Made by a program: the position numbers and the translations under genes
Source: a virus
DNA length: 20,642 nt
IMG/VR virus record: IMGVR_UViG_3300025120_000720
Span: 1 to 20,642 of that record
Reading direction: 5' to 3' (one strand)
The notes under the pieces: model-generated
What the model saw: only the letters and a program-made list of their open reading frames with translations
The model's database searches: none
Told to the model about the DNA's origin: nothing
In this document: one piece after another, positions 6,328-13,077 of the stretch
Position numbering within the stretch: position 1 is the first letter of the stretch
Layout: every line of letters starts with the position of its first letter

Positions 6328-6910
6328 ATAGGTACACCTTGATGTCCTTCTGTTCGTAGTTCTGTAACCTTCCATTAGGGCAAGGGAAGTCGATTCCCAG
6401 GCTCCTACAAAGATCCACATTGTCTTTTGGTGTGGATATCCTGTCTGCGTTGTCTTTGACAAACTGCATTATATCTCTGTTCTCTGCCTGTATGTTTTTC
6501 CACATCGTGTCTAGGTTTTCAAAGTATTGGTAGTTTGGGTACGTGATGTTGAACTCTCCACACAACTTCCACCATTCCAGACACTCGTAGTCGTTTCTGT
6601 ACACCATCACTATAGGATATCCAAGTTTTTTGAGAGTGTTTAGTTTATGTGCGAATGTATGCGACTTAATGATCCTTTTCCCAAGACCAGAGAATGGTTT
6701 GTCCCATTCCGTTACTTCGTTTCCAAACTCCATTCCCGTATCCCAATAAGCACCGGTGTGCATAAGTTGTTTACGTCCCGGAGTATCAGCATCATGCCAG
6801 TATGTTCTTTCGTGGGTGTAATCAGTTTGATCTACATCTGCAGATTTGTGTATGTTTTTAAACACACTGCTCCACTTTGATCCCGGAGCGCCTGTCATTA
6901 GTATGTACAT
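6320..6910 (-). CDS. Sulfotransferase-like P-loop protein (196 aa)
   Basis: The N-terminus has a P-loop-like strand-loop (YILMTGAPGSKWSSVF) in the place where sulfotransferases bind the 5'-phosphosulfate of PAPS. Later blocks fit the fold: RIIKSHTFAHKL (equivalent of the KTH/PKSH strand) and PIVMVYRNDYECLEWW (equivalent of the 3'-phosphate-binding R-D segment). Sulfotransferase-like proteins of this size are frequent in marine T4-like phages, mostly without a known substrate. The start is ATG at 6910 or codon 5; neither has a Shine-Dalgarno, and translation may rely on coupling, since the upstream 2OG oxygenase gene ends 12 nt before. It overlaps the methyltransferase start by 8 nt. It is the middle gene of the operon from the late box at 7798. 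Confidence 0.7.
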   Translation of the reverse strand: MYILMTGAPGSKWSSVFKNIHKSADVDQTDYTHERTYWHDADTPGRKQLMHTGAYWDTGMEFGNEVTEWDKPFSGLGKRIIKSHTFAHKLNTLKKLGYPIVMVYRNDYECLEWWKLCGEFNITYPNYQYFENLDTMWKNIQAENRDIMQFVKDNADRISTPKDNVDLCRSLGIDFPCPNGRLQNYEQKDIKVYLYE

Positions 6911-6922
6911 TAACTAATATTA

Positions 6923-7792
6923 CTATGAATCTTTATGTATGTCAAGATCGTGTGTAGAATCTTTAGTGGTACCTTCTATAAATTTCCAAGTCTTGTCTGT
7001 CGTCCTACCAGTGAATTGCAGGATGTACCTTGTGTCCCAGCCCATGTTGGCCGTACCGTGGGGATAGTCTTGCCAGTGCCAACTAATTACATCACCTGCC
7101 TTCCAGTGAGTGTGTATTGCTGTGCCTTGGTGCCATATCTGTCCTATGCTCCAATCATTTAAGAACACAACAAATCTGTGTACTTTCTTTGGATCCACAT
7201 CGTAGTCCAGTTCATCAAAACTGTTTTGTCTGTCTAGTCTTGCGGCAAAATTATCCATGTGCATGTGTAATAGTTGTCCACACACTTGTGAGTGCAACTT
7301 CAATTCGTAATCATAAAGTCCAAACAGGCCTTCAGCAAGTGCTATTGCTTTGGGGTCTGTGAACATGTTTGCTCTGCCATATATCTTGCCTTCGGGATCT
7401 CCACCTGATCTCACAATGTCATACACTTCTTGATCTATGCCGTAATTGTTACCAACACTTTTGTTTCTACTTGCCCAGTGAACAGCATTATCGAGAGCGG
7501 CGTCACCGTAGGTGTTTATAAAATAATCACAATCCATGTTGACATTACCATGGAACATTAAGACATCTTCTATGTTGTCTTTCTTGGTCCAGTCAAAGTG
7601 GTATGCACCTCTTTCTAAACTTCTTTTCTTTTCAAAATCCCAACGACTTTTACCATACTCAAGTTTCTTACCTGTAGTTTCAGCTGTCATTTTTGAATGT
7701 GCTTTCAAGTTTTTGATTGCTTCATCTGAATCTTGTAGATCGTCATCTATCTTTTTAAGTACATCAGTTTTATAGTCTTTTGTGTTATCCAT
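6923..7792 (-). CDS. 2OG-Fe(II) oxygenase family protein (289 aa)
   Basis: A double-stranded beta-helix dioxygenase is indicated by HMHMDN (H178-x-D180, iron ligands), about 65 residues later the distal His in YPHGTAN (H245), and R255 in WDTRYILQF, the usual 2-oxoglutarate-binding arginine 10 residues after the distal His. HWKAGDVISWHW just before is the strand typical of phage members. The first about 60 residues are charged and helical, probably a coiled coil, and are not part of the fold. The ATG at 7792 follows a GTTAAATA late box by 5 nt and has no Shine-Dalgarno. It is the first gene of an operon with the sulfotransferase-like protein and methyltransferase 1. Substrate unknown; hydroxylation of a protein, nucleobase or glycan precursor is possible. 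Confidence 0.85.
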   Translation of the reverse strand: MDNTKDYKTDVLKKIDDDLQDSDEAIKNLKAHSKMTAETTGKKLEYGKSRWDFEKKRSLERGAYHFDWTKKDNIEDVLMFHGNVNMDCDYFINTYGDAALDNAVHWASRNKSVGNNYGIDQEVYDIVRSGGDPEGKIYGRANMFTDPKAIALAEGLFGLYDYELKLHSQVCGQLLHMHMDNFAARLDRQNSFDELDYDVDPKKVHRFVVFLNDWSIGQIWHQGTAIHTHWKAGDVISWHWQDYPHGTANMGWDTRYILQFTGRTTDKTWKFIEGTTKDSTHDLDIHKDS

Positions 7793-7797
7793 ATTGA

Positions 7798-7805
7798 TAT
7801 TTAAC
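7798..7805 (-). promoter_or_regulatory. Late promoter box GTTAAATA, 5 nt before ATG
   Basis: The minus strand reads GTTAAATA then TCAAT and the ATG at 7792. It follows the terminator at 7812-7845 directly, a terminator-promoter pair like those at 886-934 and 14744-14790. Confidence 0.7.
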
Positions 7806-7811
7806 TCGTAG

Positions 7812-7845
7812 AAAAAGGGCGAACAAATTAATGACCGCCCTTTTA
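7812..7845 (-). terminator. Rho-independent terminator (GGGCG/CGCCC type), minus strand
   Basis: A 9-bp perfect stem (AAAAGGGCG at 7813-7821 with CGCCCTTTT at 7836-7844) and a 14-nt loop, followed on the minus strand by a run of five T. It ends the transcript of the diiron protein gene. It is a near copy of the terminator at 898-934. Confidence 0.85.
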
Positions 7846-7858
7846 ATAATTTTAATTA

Positions 7859-8551
7859 TTATGCGTACACTTCCATCAACTTGGCACTTTCTTGAAGTGT
7901 TCCAGTTTTGGAAGATGTAATTGCAAATAAGTCTTTTCTGAAGTTATTGATTACTGCATTGATCTCGTCTTGAGCTTCCTGTGTATCACAAAGTTTCTCA
8001 AGTTCCATTCTACCTAGAGTAGCGTGGAAAGATTCGTCTTTAGCAATTTTGGCATATCTAGAAGAGATAAATTTATCTTCTATAACTTCGGCCATCATAG
8101 CCCAGTTTCTTGCCGCTCTGCCTTCTGCAAGTAATTGATACAATCCCAACATCAATGGATTACCATTGCAGTTGTACTTCTTGATCATTGCCGCACCTTT
8201 TTGCTCTAATCTTGATGCATGGGCTTCAACGGCCTTCTGCATGTCAAGTTCTTCACCTTTTAGGTACTCAACTACTTCTTTTACGAATTGAAAGTGCTTC
8301 GCTTCGTCGTGTGCTTGTTTCGAAAGAAGGACTAGTTTCTCAGGATCTGTTCCAGCTGGAAGTGCCGCAACTTCTCTTGATATCTCTTCCATGTTCATTC
8401 TTTCGTTAACCATACGACCAGTGAAGTTGTCAATCAACTCGTCCTTGTCTGTTGTGTTTTCGTAGTAGTGCTTGATCTGTAACTCAGACGCTCTGAAGAG
8501 TGCTTCATTTTCAGATTCAAGTTTTGCTACGAATTCTTTTGATGTTAACAT
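7859..8551 (-). CDS. Ferritin-like diiron-carboxylate protein (230 aa)
   Basis: An all-helical protein whose metal ligands fall into the ferritin-like pattern: a Glu on helix 1 (E50, E55 or E56), DEAKH (E83-x-x-H86) on helix 2, AEG (E143) on helix 3, and DESFH (E173-x-x-H176) on helix 4. Two E-x-x-H motifs about 90 residues apart define the diiron oxygenase/ribonucleotide reductase R2-like fold rather than iron-storage ferritin. Whether it is an oxygenase, hydroxylase or oxidase cannot be told. The ATG at 8551 has an AGGAG Shine-Dalgarno spaced 6 nt and a late box (GGTAAATA) 28 nt upstream, so unlike most late genes it has a true leader. It forms its own unit, ended by the terminator at 7812. 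Confidence 0.85.
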   Translation of the reverse strand: MLTSKEFVAKLESENEALFRASELQIKHYYENTTDKDELIDNFTGRMVNERMNMEEISREVAALPAGTDPEKLVLLSKQAHDEAKHFQFVKEVVEYLKGEELDMQKAVEAHASRLEQKGAAMIKKYNCNGNPLMLGLYQLLAEGRAARNWAMMAEVIEDKFISSRYAKIAKDESFHATLGRMELEKLCDTQEAQDEINAVINNFRKDLFAITSSKTGTLQESAKLMEVYA

Positions 8552-8579
8552 ATGTTTCTCCTGCTTTATAAAGTACAGA

Positions 8580-8587
8580 TATTTACC
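8580..8587 (-). promoter_or_regulatory. Late promoter box GGTAAATA, 28 nt before ATG
   Basis: On the minus strand GGTAAATA lies upstream of the Shine-Dalgarno AGGAG (8558-8562) and ATG (8551) of the diiron protein gene. It stands back to back with the plus-strand box at 8605. Confidence 0.6.
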
Positions 8588-8604
8588 AATGTTGGTTACA
8601 CTGC

Positions 8605-8612
8605 ATTAAATA
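8605..8612 (+). promoter_or_regulatory. Late promoter box ATTAAATA, 8 nt before ATG
   Basis: ATTAAATA followed by GTTGGCAA and the ATG at 8621 of the glutamine amidotransferase gene. Confidence 0.6.
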
Positions 8613-8620
8613 GTTGGCAA

Positions 8621-9205
8621 ATGAAAATATTGATAAGCCAAATAGAATACATCAAGCCCGTCAGAAACTTCGTTTTTGATGCATTAGAACGTTCATACTA
8701 TCGGTTTTTAGCAGGCCACACACTGTTGCCTGTGCCCAATATGATAAAAGTACCGGATGTTGAATATGATTGCTTGATATTGACCGGAGGACCTGATAGT
8801 GTGGCTAGGAACCAAACAGAGAATTTGCTATATCAAGATGCTGTTGAGAAGGGAAAACCTATAGTAGGAATATGCCATGGTGCATTTGTGATCAATGATC
8901 TGTGTGGTGGAAAACTTGGCTCCATAGAAGGACATGTGGACAAGGATACTGAGATAACCTTAGAGGGAAACAAAAAAACTGTCAAATGTTATCATTCACA
9001 ATCAATAAAGGCATTAGCCGAAGACTTTGTTGCCATAGCACATGACAATGACGGGAACATAGAAGCATTCAAGCACAAGACACTTCAAGTATATGGAATT
9101 GTATGGCACCCGGAAAGAATGGACGAGCCAGTATTGCCTAGTGAGGTTGCTGACCTTTTAAGGACAGATCATCTTGATTTATTAAACCTCTTTCCTACGA
9201 TATAG
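8621..9205 (+). CDS. Class I glutamine amidotransferase-like protein (194 aa)
   Basis: A triad-type glutaminase/hydrolase domain: TGGPDS (55-60, oxyanion region), nucleophile elbow GICHGAF (C85), and WHPER with H163 and E165 as the rest of the triad. Class I domains release ammonia from glutamine, or hydrolyse gamma-glutamyl compounds when they stand alone (PuuD type). No synthase domain is fused, so the protein is either a free-standing hydrolase or partner of an enzyme elsewhere. The start at 8621 (MKILISQIEY) is preferred to the open frame from 8552, because an ATTAAATA late box lies 8 nt before it and the domain begins with this strand. It is divergent from the diiron gene and its last 24 nt overlap the convergent methyltransferase 2 gene. 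Confidence 0.85.
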   Translation: MKILISQIEYIKPVRNFVFDALERSYYRFLAGHTLLPVPNMIKVPDVEYDCLILTGGPDSVARNQTENLLYQDAVEKGKPIVGICHGAFVINDLCGGKLGSIEGHVDKDTEITLEGNKKTVKCYHSQSIKALAEDFVAIAHDNDGNIEAFKHKTLQVYGIVWHPERMDEPVLPSEVADLLRTDHLDLLNLFPTI

Positions 9206-9754
9206 CCAAACATATCTGTGAGGCCATAATCTTTCTGGCAGTGTACCGCCATCTGGACCGGTGAGGTTGTATTCTATTTCAACACGTTCAACATCAAAAT
9301 CCATTAATCTTGCAAACTGATCTATTTCTTTTGTGCCCCATTGAAACCATGTTAGTCCCTGGTCATTCTTGTACCCACCTGGTGCACCTCTCATGTAAAG
9401 TCTTCCGCCTGGCTTCAGCCAAGACTTCAGTTTGATCAACATGTTGGCTATGTCATCGTGATTGCCCCAGTTGACAGATCCCAGTGCAAGTATCACATCA
9501 GCACACTCTGGTTTGAATGGTGCGTCCCAGTGTCCACAAACTATGTCTGCTTCTTTGTCAAACACAGGATCATATCCTATAAGATTTTTAATCTTGCCTT
9601 TGAGAAAATTTATCCCACAACCAGCATCAATTACTAATTTTGGTTTCAGGTTGTTTATCTCGTCAACTAGGTTGTCACCCGAGTGTTTGAATAAATGAAT
9701 GTTTGACTGCCAAACATTTCTGTAAAAGTCGTCTTGTGCTTTTTGATCTATCAT
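9182..9754 (-). CDS. Class I SAM-dependent methyltransferase, paralogue 2 (190 aa)
   Basis: SAM-binding motif I is VIDAGCGIN (41-49), followed by LIGYDP and ADVILALGSVNWG as motif IV-like, then a GGRLYMRGAPGG strand. It is related to the methyltransferase at 5665-6327 along the whole core but lacks its N-terminal about 50 residues. The gene starts 12 nt after the stop of tctA, with no Shine-Dalgarno and no promoter box of its own, so it is probably the third gene of the tctC-tctA transcript. This is odd for a transporter operon. Its 3' end overlaps the convergent amidotransferase gene by 24 nt. The substrate is unknown. Confidence 0.85.
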   Translation of the reverse strand: MIDQKAQDDFYRNVWQSNIHLFKHSGDNLVDEINNLKPKLVIDAGCGINFLKGKIKNLIGYDPVFDKEADIVCGHWDAPFKPECADVILALGSVNWGNHDDIANMLIKLKSWLKPGGRLYMRGAPGGYKNDQGLTWFQWGTKEIDQFARLMDFDVERVEIEYNLTGPDGGTLPERLWPHRYVWLYRRKEV

Positions 9755-9766
9755 GTATGTTAGTTA

Positions 9767-11203
9767 TTATGCGTAGTCTATCCCTCTGTTTTTTTGTGTT
9801 ATACTTCTGTATACTAGAATGAGCACCAATGATAGCAACACAAGGAACAACGGTCTTGTCATCATTTCCTCTATGGTGTACATGGTGTTCATTTGTTGTA
9901 GTTTGTTTTGCCACTTGTCTATAATGATGTACGTTAAAAGTATTGCAGGTCTGCTTATTCTAAATTTGTAACAGAACAATCCCAATGCACTGCAACAGGC
10001 CAATGTCACATAGTCCATGTACAAACCTGTGACTGATTGACAGGTGTAAATTATTATAGCAAATATTATTCCAGCATATATCCAGTAAGGAATTTGTAAT
10101 ATCTTAACAAGAATTCTAGAAGTAAAGATACAGATAAAGAAAGTCAGTATGGTTGCCCCAACGAAGCCATACCCTAGTAGGGATATAAACTTCTTGTCTT
10201 CGAGCATGAAAGGATTACCTACATCAAGTCCAAATGTGATACACATGGCCATGAAGATTGCGGCGAATGGTGATGCTGGTATTCCAAACAGCACGGTAGG
10301 GATCAGACTGCCGGCCTTCTGGGCGTTGTTGGCTCCCTCACACCCTGCAAGTCCTTTGGGATTGCCCACTCCAAACTTGTCACTAGGGTGTGCCTTCACT
10401 GTGGCACCATAGGCCAGCATGTCCCCCACGGGTCCTACTCCGGGTAGCATACCTGCAACGAATCCTATGAAGCCTCCACGCAGTGAATCTTTCCATAATC
10501 TTATTGTTGTCCGGAAGCCGGCGAACAGTTGTGAGAAGTAATTGTTGATAGGTGCAGGTCTGTTCTTTCCAAGATGGAAACCTGATATCAGTTCTGGGAT
10601 ACCAAACAGTCCTGCTATCATCATGATGATCGGCACACCATCCTGTAGGTACAGTGTTCCGAATGTTAATCTTGGGCCACCTGTCTGTGGATCAATTCCC
10701 ATGAGTCCTATGAAAGAGCCAATCAGTATTGCACCAATACTCAACCAGAAACTCTTAGAAACTATGAATGCCACACAGGCAATTGATAGCGTCATGAACA
10801 TGAACAGTTCCGGCACACCAAACTTATAAATGATCGGTGCGTAGAATGGCAACAGTGCGAAAGCAAGAAGTCCAAAGAATATGCCGTTGAACGTGCTGTC
10901 CAACATGGCTATTCCTATCGCTTTGCCGGCCTCTCCATTCTTACTCATTTGATATCCGTCTATGATAGATGCCGCTGTGGTTGAAGCACCTGGTATACCT
11001 GTGAGTAGTGATGTGTATGAGTCTGCTGTACTGGATGCCGCTATGACACTTATTAAAAATATAAGTCCGTAGTAGGGATTTGGTTCAAAGTATCCTGCGA
11101 ATGAGAATACTAGTAGCATCGCAGTTCCGGCGCCTGCCATTGGGATCACACCTAACAGTATTCCGTAGAGTGTTCCTAGCAGGCACCAGAGTGCGTAGTC
11201 CAT
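9767..11203 (-). CDS. tctA: Tripartite tricarboxylate transporter permease, TctA family (478 aa)
   Basis: The large inner-membrane permease of a tripartite tricarboxylate transporter, which imports carboxylates by secondary transport using a periplasmic binding protein. About 10-12 hydrophobic segments are visible. Family signatures are all present: GVIPMAGAG (18-26), TGIPGAST with IIDGYQMSKNGEAGKA (68-95), GIDPQTGGPRLTFG (about 168-181), LRGGFIGFVAGMLPGVGP (about 242-259), EGANNA and LFGIPASP (about 290-312). The length is normal (about 500) and no frameshift is seen, so it looks functional. The start overlaps the tctC stop as TAATG, i.e. translationally coupled. No TctB-like four-helix subunit is found in this window, so the small membrane subunit may come from the host or be dispensable. 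A transporter permease in a phage context is unusual. Confidence 0.93.
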   Translation of the reverse strand: MDYALWCLLGTLYGILLGVIPMAGAGTAMLLVFSFAGYFEPNPYYGLIFLISVIAASSTADSYTSLLTGIPGASTTAASIIDGYQMSKNGEAGKAIGIAMLDSTFNGIFFGLLAFALLPFYAPIIYKFGVPELFMFMTLSIACVAFIVSKSFWLSIGAILIGSFIGLMGIDPQTGGPRLTFGTLYLQDGVPIIMMIAGLFGIPELISGFHLGKNRPAPINNYFSQLFAGFRTTIRLWKDSLRGGFIGFVAGMLPGVGPVGDMLAYGATVKAHPSDKFGVGNPKGLAGCEGANNAQKAGSLIPTVLFGIPASPFAAIFMAMCITFGLDVGNPFMLEDKKFISLLGYGFVGATILTFFICIFTSRILVKILQIPYWIYAGIIFAIIIYTCQSVTGLYMDYVTLACCSALGLFCYKFRISRPAILLTYIIIDKWQNKLQQMNTMYTIEEMMTRPLFLVLLSLVLILVYRSITQKNRGIDYA

Positions 11204-12261
11204 TATTTCAATAGTTCAGGTTTAAATTCAGCCTTCCAACCAAATATATTATTGAACCACCAAACAAGATTTTTAAGTTTCTTCTCAGTGTATTGTTTTC
11301 TCTGTTCTAAAACTATCTTGTCTGCTTTTTCACCTATCGCCCATTTGTAGTCACCGCCTGATGCTTTGGCAATGATTGCTCTTGACTCGGGATCTTTAAG
11401 CATTTTCTTAAGTGCTTTCACAAGTTCTTTCCTGTGAGGAGCATCTTTGTTAACCCATAAACCTTTTTGTAATGAGTCGTTTTGGAACTGTACTAACCTG
11501 TATGCTTCATACAATTCACCGCTAGGTTTTTCACCCCATGTCTTTTTGAACACAGTGTCAAAGTCATAACCTTTTGCGTTAGGGTTAGTTACGATTTTGT
11601 TTCTCTTTGCATCGTAAACACCTTGAGTGAACCAAAGTTCTCCATGCTCGAACTTCTTGATCTTCTTAGTCCATGCAGTTGGGTTACCTCTGAACACATT
11701 GAACTCACCGTTAGCGAACATCAATGTACCTTGCTTGTCATTTACACCTTTGACGTATTTCATGTCTTCGTCCACACATTTTTTGTATGATGCGATCTTG
11801 CCGTCAAGGTTACCACAGTACATAAGCACCATTCCTGTGACGTCACCTGCCGCGTGGTCGTTTCCGAATACCATGCCGCCGTTCTTTGGATCCCAGTCTT
11901 TTCTCTTGCCTACGAAGATGTCCAACAACTGTACTCCAATTGCGTCCCAATTTCTGTAGTCATACTCAACACCTGTTTTCACAAGTGTGTTCACGGTAGT
12001 AGTACCACCTGTGACTGTGATTGCATTTTCTTTGAATCTGTTGTCCTTGTTCCATTTGTTCATACCTATTAGGTGTCTTGCTCCTGGAATGTGGACTGAC
12101 TTGACATCACCATCCACGTGTTTCTTAAGTTCTTTTATTACCACTTGTGCCCATTGGTCCAACCCTGAACCTGGCTTCGTAGGAAGATAAATTGTGTAGT
12201 CTGCTATGGCTGATGTAGCCATGAATAAAGCAACTGCCACTACTGTTACTATTTTTTTCAT
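11203..12261 (-). CDS. tctC: Tripartite tricarboxylate transporter substrate-binding protein, TctC-like (352 aa)
   Basis: A periplasmic solute receptor of the TctC/Bug type. Residues 1-20 form a Sec signal peptide (MKKIVTVVAVALFMATSAIA, likely cleaved before DYTIYLPTKPG). The mature start follows the family pattern of a beta strand and a glycine-rich loop (PTKPGSGLDQWAQ), and ITVTGGTTTVN is the next ligand-loop region. Two cysteines at about 150 and 163 (YCGNLDG...KKCVDED) could form a disulfide. It is about 30 residues longer than usual TctC. The ATG at 12261 has an AAAGGA Shine-Dalgarno. A TTGACC/17/TAATAT promoter lies at 12289-12317, so it would be transcribed early by host polymerase. 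The ligand cannot be told: tricarboxylates, dicarboxylates and other organic acids are all used in this family. Confidence 0.88.
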   Translation of the reverse strand: MKKIVTVVAVALFMATSAIADYTIYLPTKPGSGLDQWAQVVIKELKKHVDGDVKSVHIPGARHLIGMNKWNKDNRFKENAITVTGGTTTVNTLVKTGVEYDYRNWDAIGVQLLDIFVGKRKDWDPKNGGMVFGNDHAAGDVTGMVLMYCGNLDGKIASYKKCVDEDMKYVKGVNDKQGTLMFANGEFNVFRGNPTAWTKKIKKFEHGELWFTQGVYDAKRNKIVTNPNAKGYDFDTVFKKTWGEKPSGELYEAYRLVQFQNDSLQKGLWVNKDAPHRKELVKALKKMLKDPESRAIIAKASGGDYKWAIGEKADKIVLEQRKQYTEKKLKNLVWWFNNIFGWKAEFKPELLK

Positions 12262-12288
12262 TCATTATCCTTTTTTTAGTTTATTGTT

Positions 12289-12317
12289 ATATTAACGCAA
12301 AATACCCTACAGGTCAA
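12289..12317 (-). promoter_or_regulatory. Sigma70-like early promoter of tctC-tctA
   Basis: On the minus strand: -35 TTGACC (12312-12317), 17-nt spacer, -10 TAATAT (12289-12294; 4/6 match). There is no TAAATA late box before tctC. The left arm of an inverted repeat (12297-12307) lies inside the spacer. Confidence 0.55.
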
Positions 12318-12374
12318 TACGAAGCATACGAGAAACATATGAGGGTAGAACGTAAGATGTGTGGGGTATTTTGC
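12297..12374. repeat. Inverted repeat across the tctC promoter
   Basis: GCAAAATACCC at 12297-12307 and its exact reverse complement GGGTATTTTGC at 12364-12374, 56 nt apart; with one mismatch the match extends to 14 bp. One arm sits between the -35 and -10 of the tctC promoter and the other lies 47 bp upstream of the -35. This is the layout of a two-site operator, though a regulator has not been identified. Confidence 0.55.
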
Positions 12375-12436
12375 AATGTTGTGAACTTCTGTGCAGAGCG
12401 TTACAACAAGTTATGTGCAAGTAATTATCTCACGCC

Positions 12437-12444
12437 ATTAAATA
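12437..12444 (+). promoter_or_regulatory. Late promoter box ATTAAATA, 5 nt before ATG
   Basis: ATTAAATA then CTTTT and the ATG at 12450. Confidence 0.65.
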
Positions 12445-12449
12445 CTTTT

Positions 12450-12890
12450 ATGAAACTGAGTCGGCAACAACAATACCGGATGTACTCACACCATGATCAT
12501 GACATAGACAGCCTGGACGAAGAGTTCTGGCCAGTGCTTGGCATATTGTTAGCCATACTAGGTGTGTGGACAGGCTTTGTACATTATGTCGATCACTTTA
12601 CCATGGACTTAATACCATGGTGGGCAGAGCCTTTCACTATCATACCTGTTGTGTTCATGTTCATAATGAAGGAACGATTTGACTCACTCAATCCACTACA
12701 CTGGTGGCCCATGTTATGGGGTTACCAGGCCCGACTACCAGACGAGGACAGGATAACAATAAGACCCCTGGACACAGAGAGGATAATGCAACAGCACGGT
12801 GGTAGGTTGAACGTGTACATTATAGACTACCAACACATCAAGTTCCGTAGGAAGAAGGATGCTGTTATTTTTGGTCTGAGATATTTCTAG
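12450..12890 (+). CDS. Two-TM hypothetical membrane protein (146 aa)
   Basis: Unrecognised. The N-terminus is basic then His/Asp-rich (MYSHHDHDIDSLDEE, about 11-25). Two hydrophobic segments follow (FWPVLGILLAILGVWTGFV, 26-44, and FTIIPVVFMFIM, about 61-72), then a Trp-rich turn (LHWWPMLWGY) and a basic C-terminal domain of about 60 residues (HIKFRRKKDAVIFGLRYF). The His/Asp cluster could bind metal. The frame is open to 12339, but the ATG at 12450 is chosen because an ATTAAATA box ends 5 nt before it. It is not TctB: that family has four helices and another layout. It overlaps the convergent 70-aa gene by 26 nt. A holin, spanin-like or envelope-associated role cannot be excluded. Confidence 0.7.
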   Translation: MKLSRQQQYRMYSHHDHDIDSLDEEFWPVLGILLAILGVWTGFVHYVDHFTMDLIPWWAEPFTIIPVVFMFIMKERFDSLNPLHWWPMLWGYQARLPDEDRITIRPLDTERIMQQHGGRLNVYIIDYQHIKFRRKKDAVIFGLRYF

Positions 12891-13077
12891 CAGATTTGAA
12901 TACTGTGCCGTACTTGCTCTCGTAAAGTTTTAACTTGTCTGACAGCTCTTGGACTATCTGTCTGTACTCAGCTATCTGCACTTCATGATTGCCCTGTTGT
13001 GCCAACAGCATACGGATCTGATTGTCCTTCTCCTCTATGGATACGGCTAGGGCCTTGATCTGGTCAGCATTATTCAT
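12865..13077 (-). CDS. Small coiled-coil protein (70 aa)
   Basis: Almost entirely heptad-like (IKALAVSIEEKDNQIRMLLAQ, then IVQELSDKLKLYESKYGTVF), so a coiled coil, with no cysteine or membrane segment. No known function is recognised. The start overlaps the stop of the upstream 46-aa gene as TAATG, so the two are translationally coupled and share the sigma70-like promoter at 13224-13252. Its 3' end overlaps the convergent membrane-protein gene by 26 nt. Confidence 0.7.
   Translation of the reverse strand: MNNADQIKALAVSIEEKDNQIRMLLAQQGNHEVQIAEYRQIVQELSDKLKLYESKYGTVFKSARNISDQK

Noticed and set aside
6328-6462. Extended methyltransferase frame to 6462
   Set aside because: It lies inside the upstream sulfotransferase-like gene; the overlapping ATG at 6327 is the coupled start.
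12339-12449. N-terminal extension of the two-TM protein to 12339
   Set aside because: The late box 5 nt before the ATG at 12450 fixes a later start; the extension carries one arm of the tctC promoter repeat.
12450-12890. Missing TctB subunit
   Set aside because: Only two membrane segments, a different layout and strand, and a late promoter; not a TctB.
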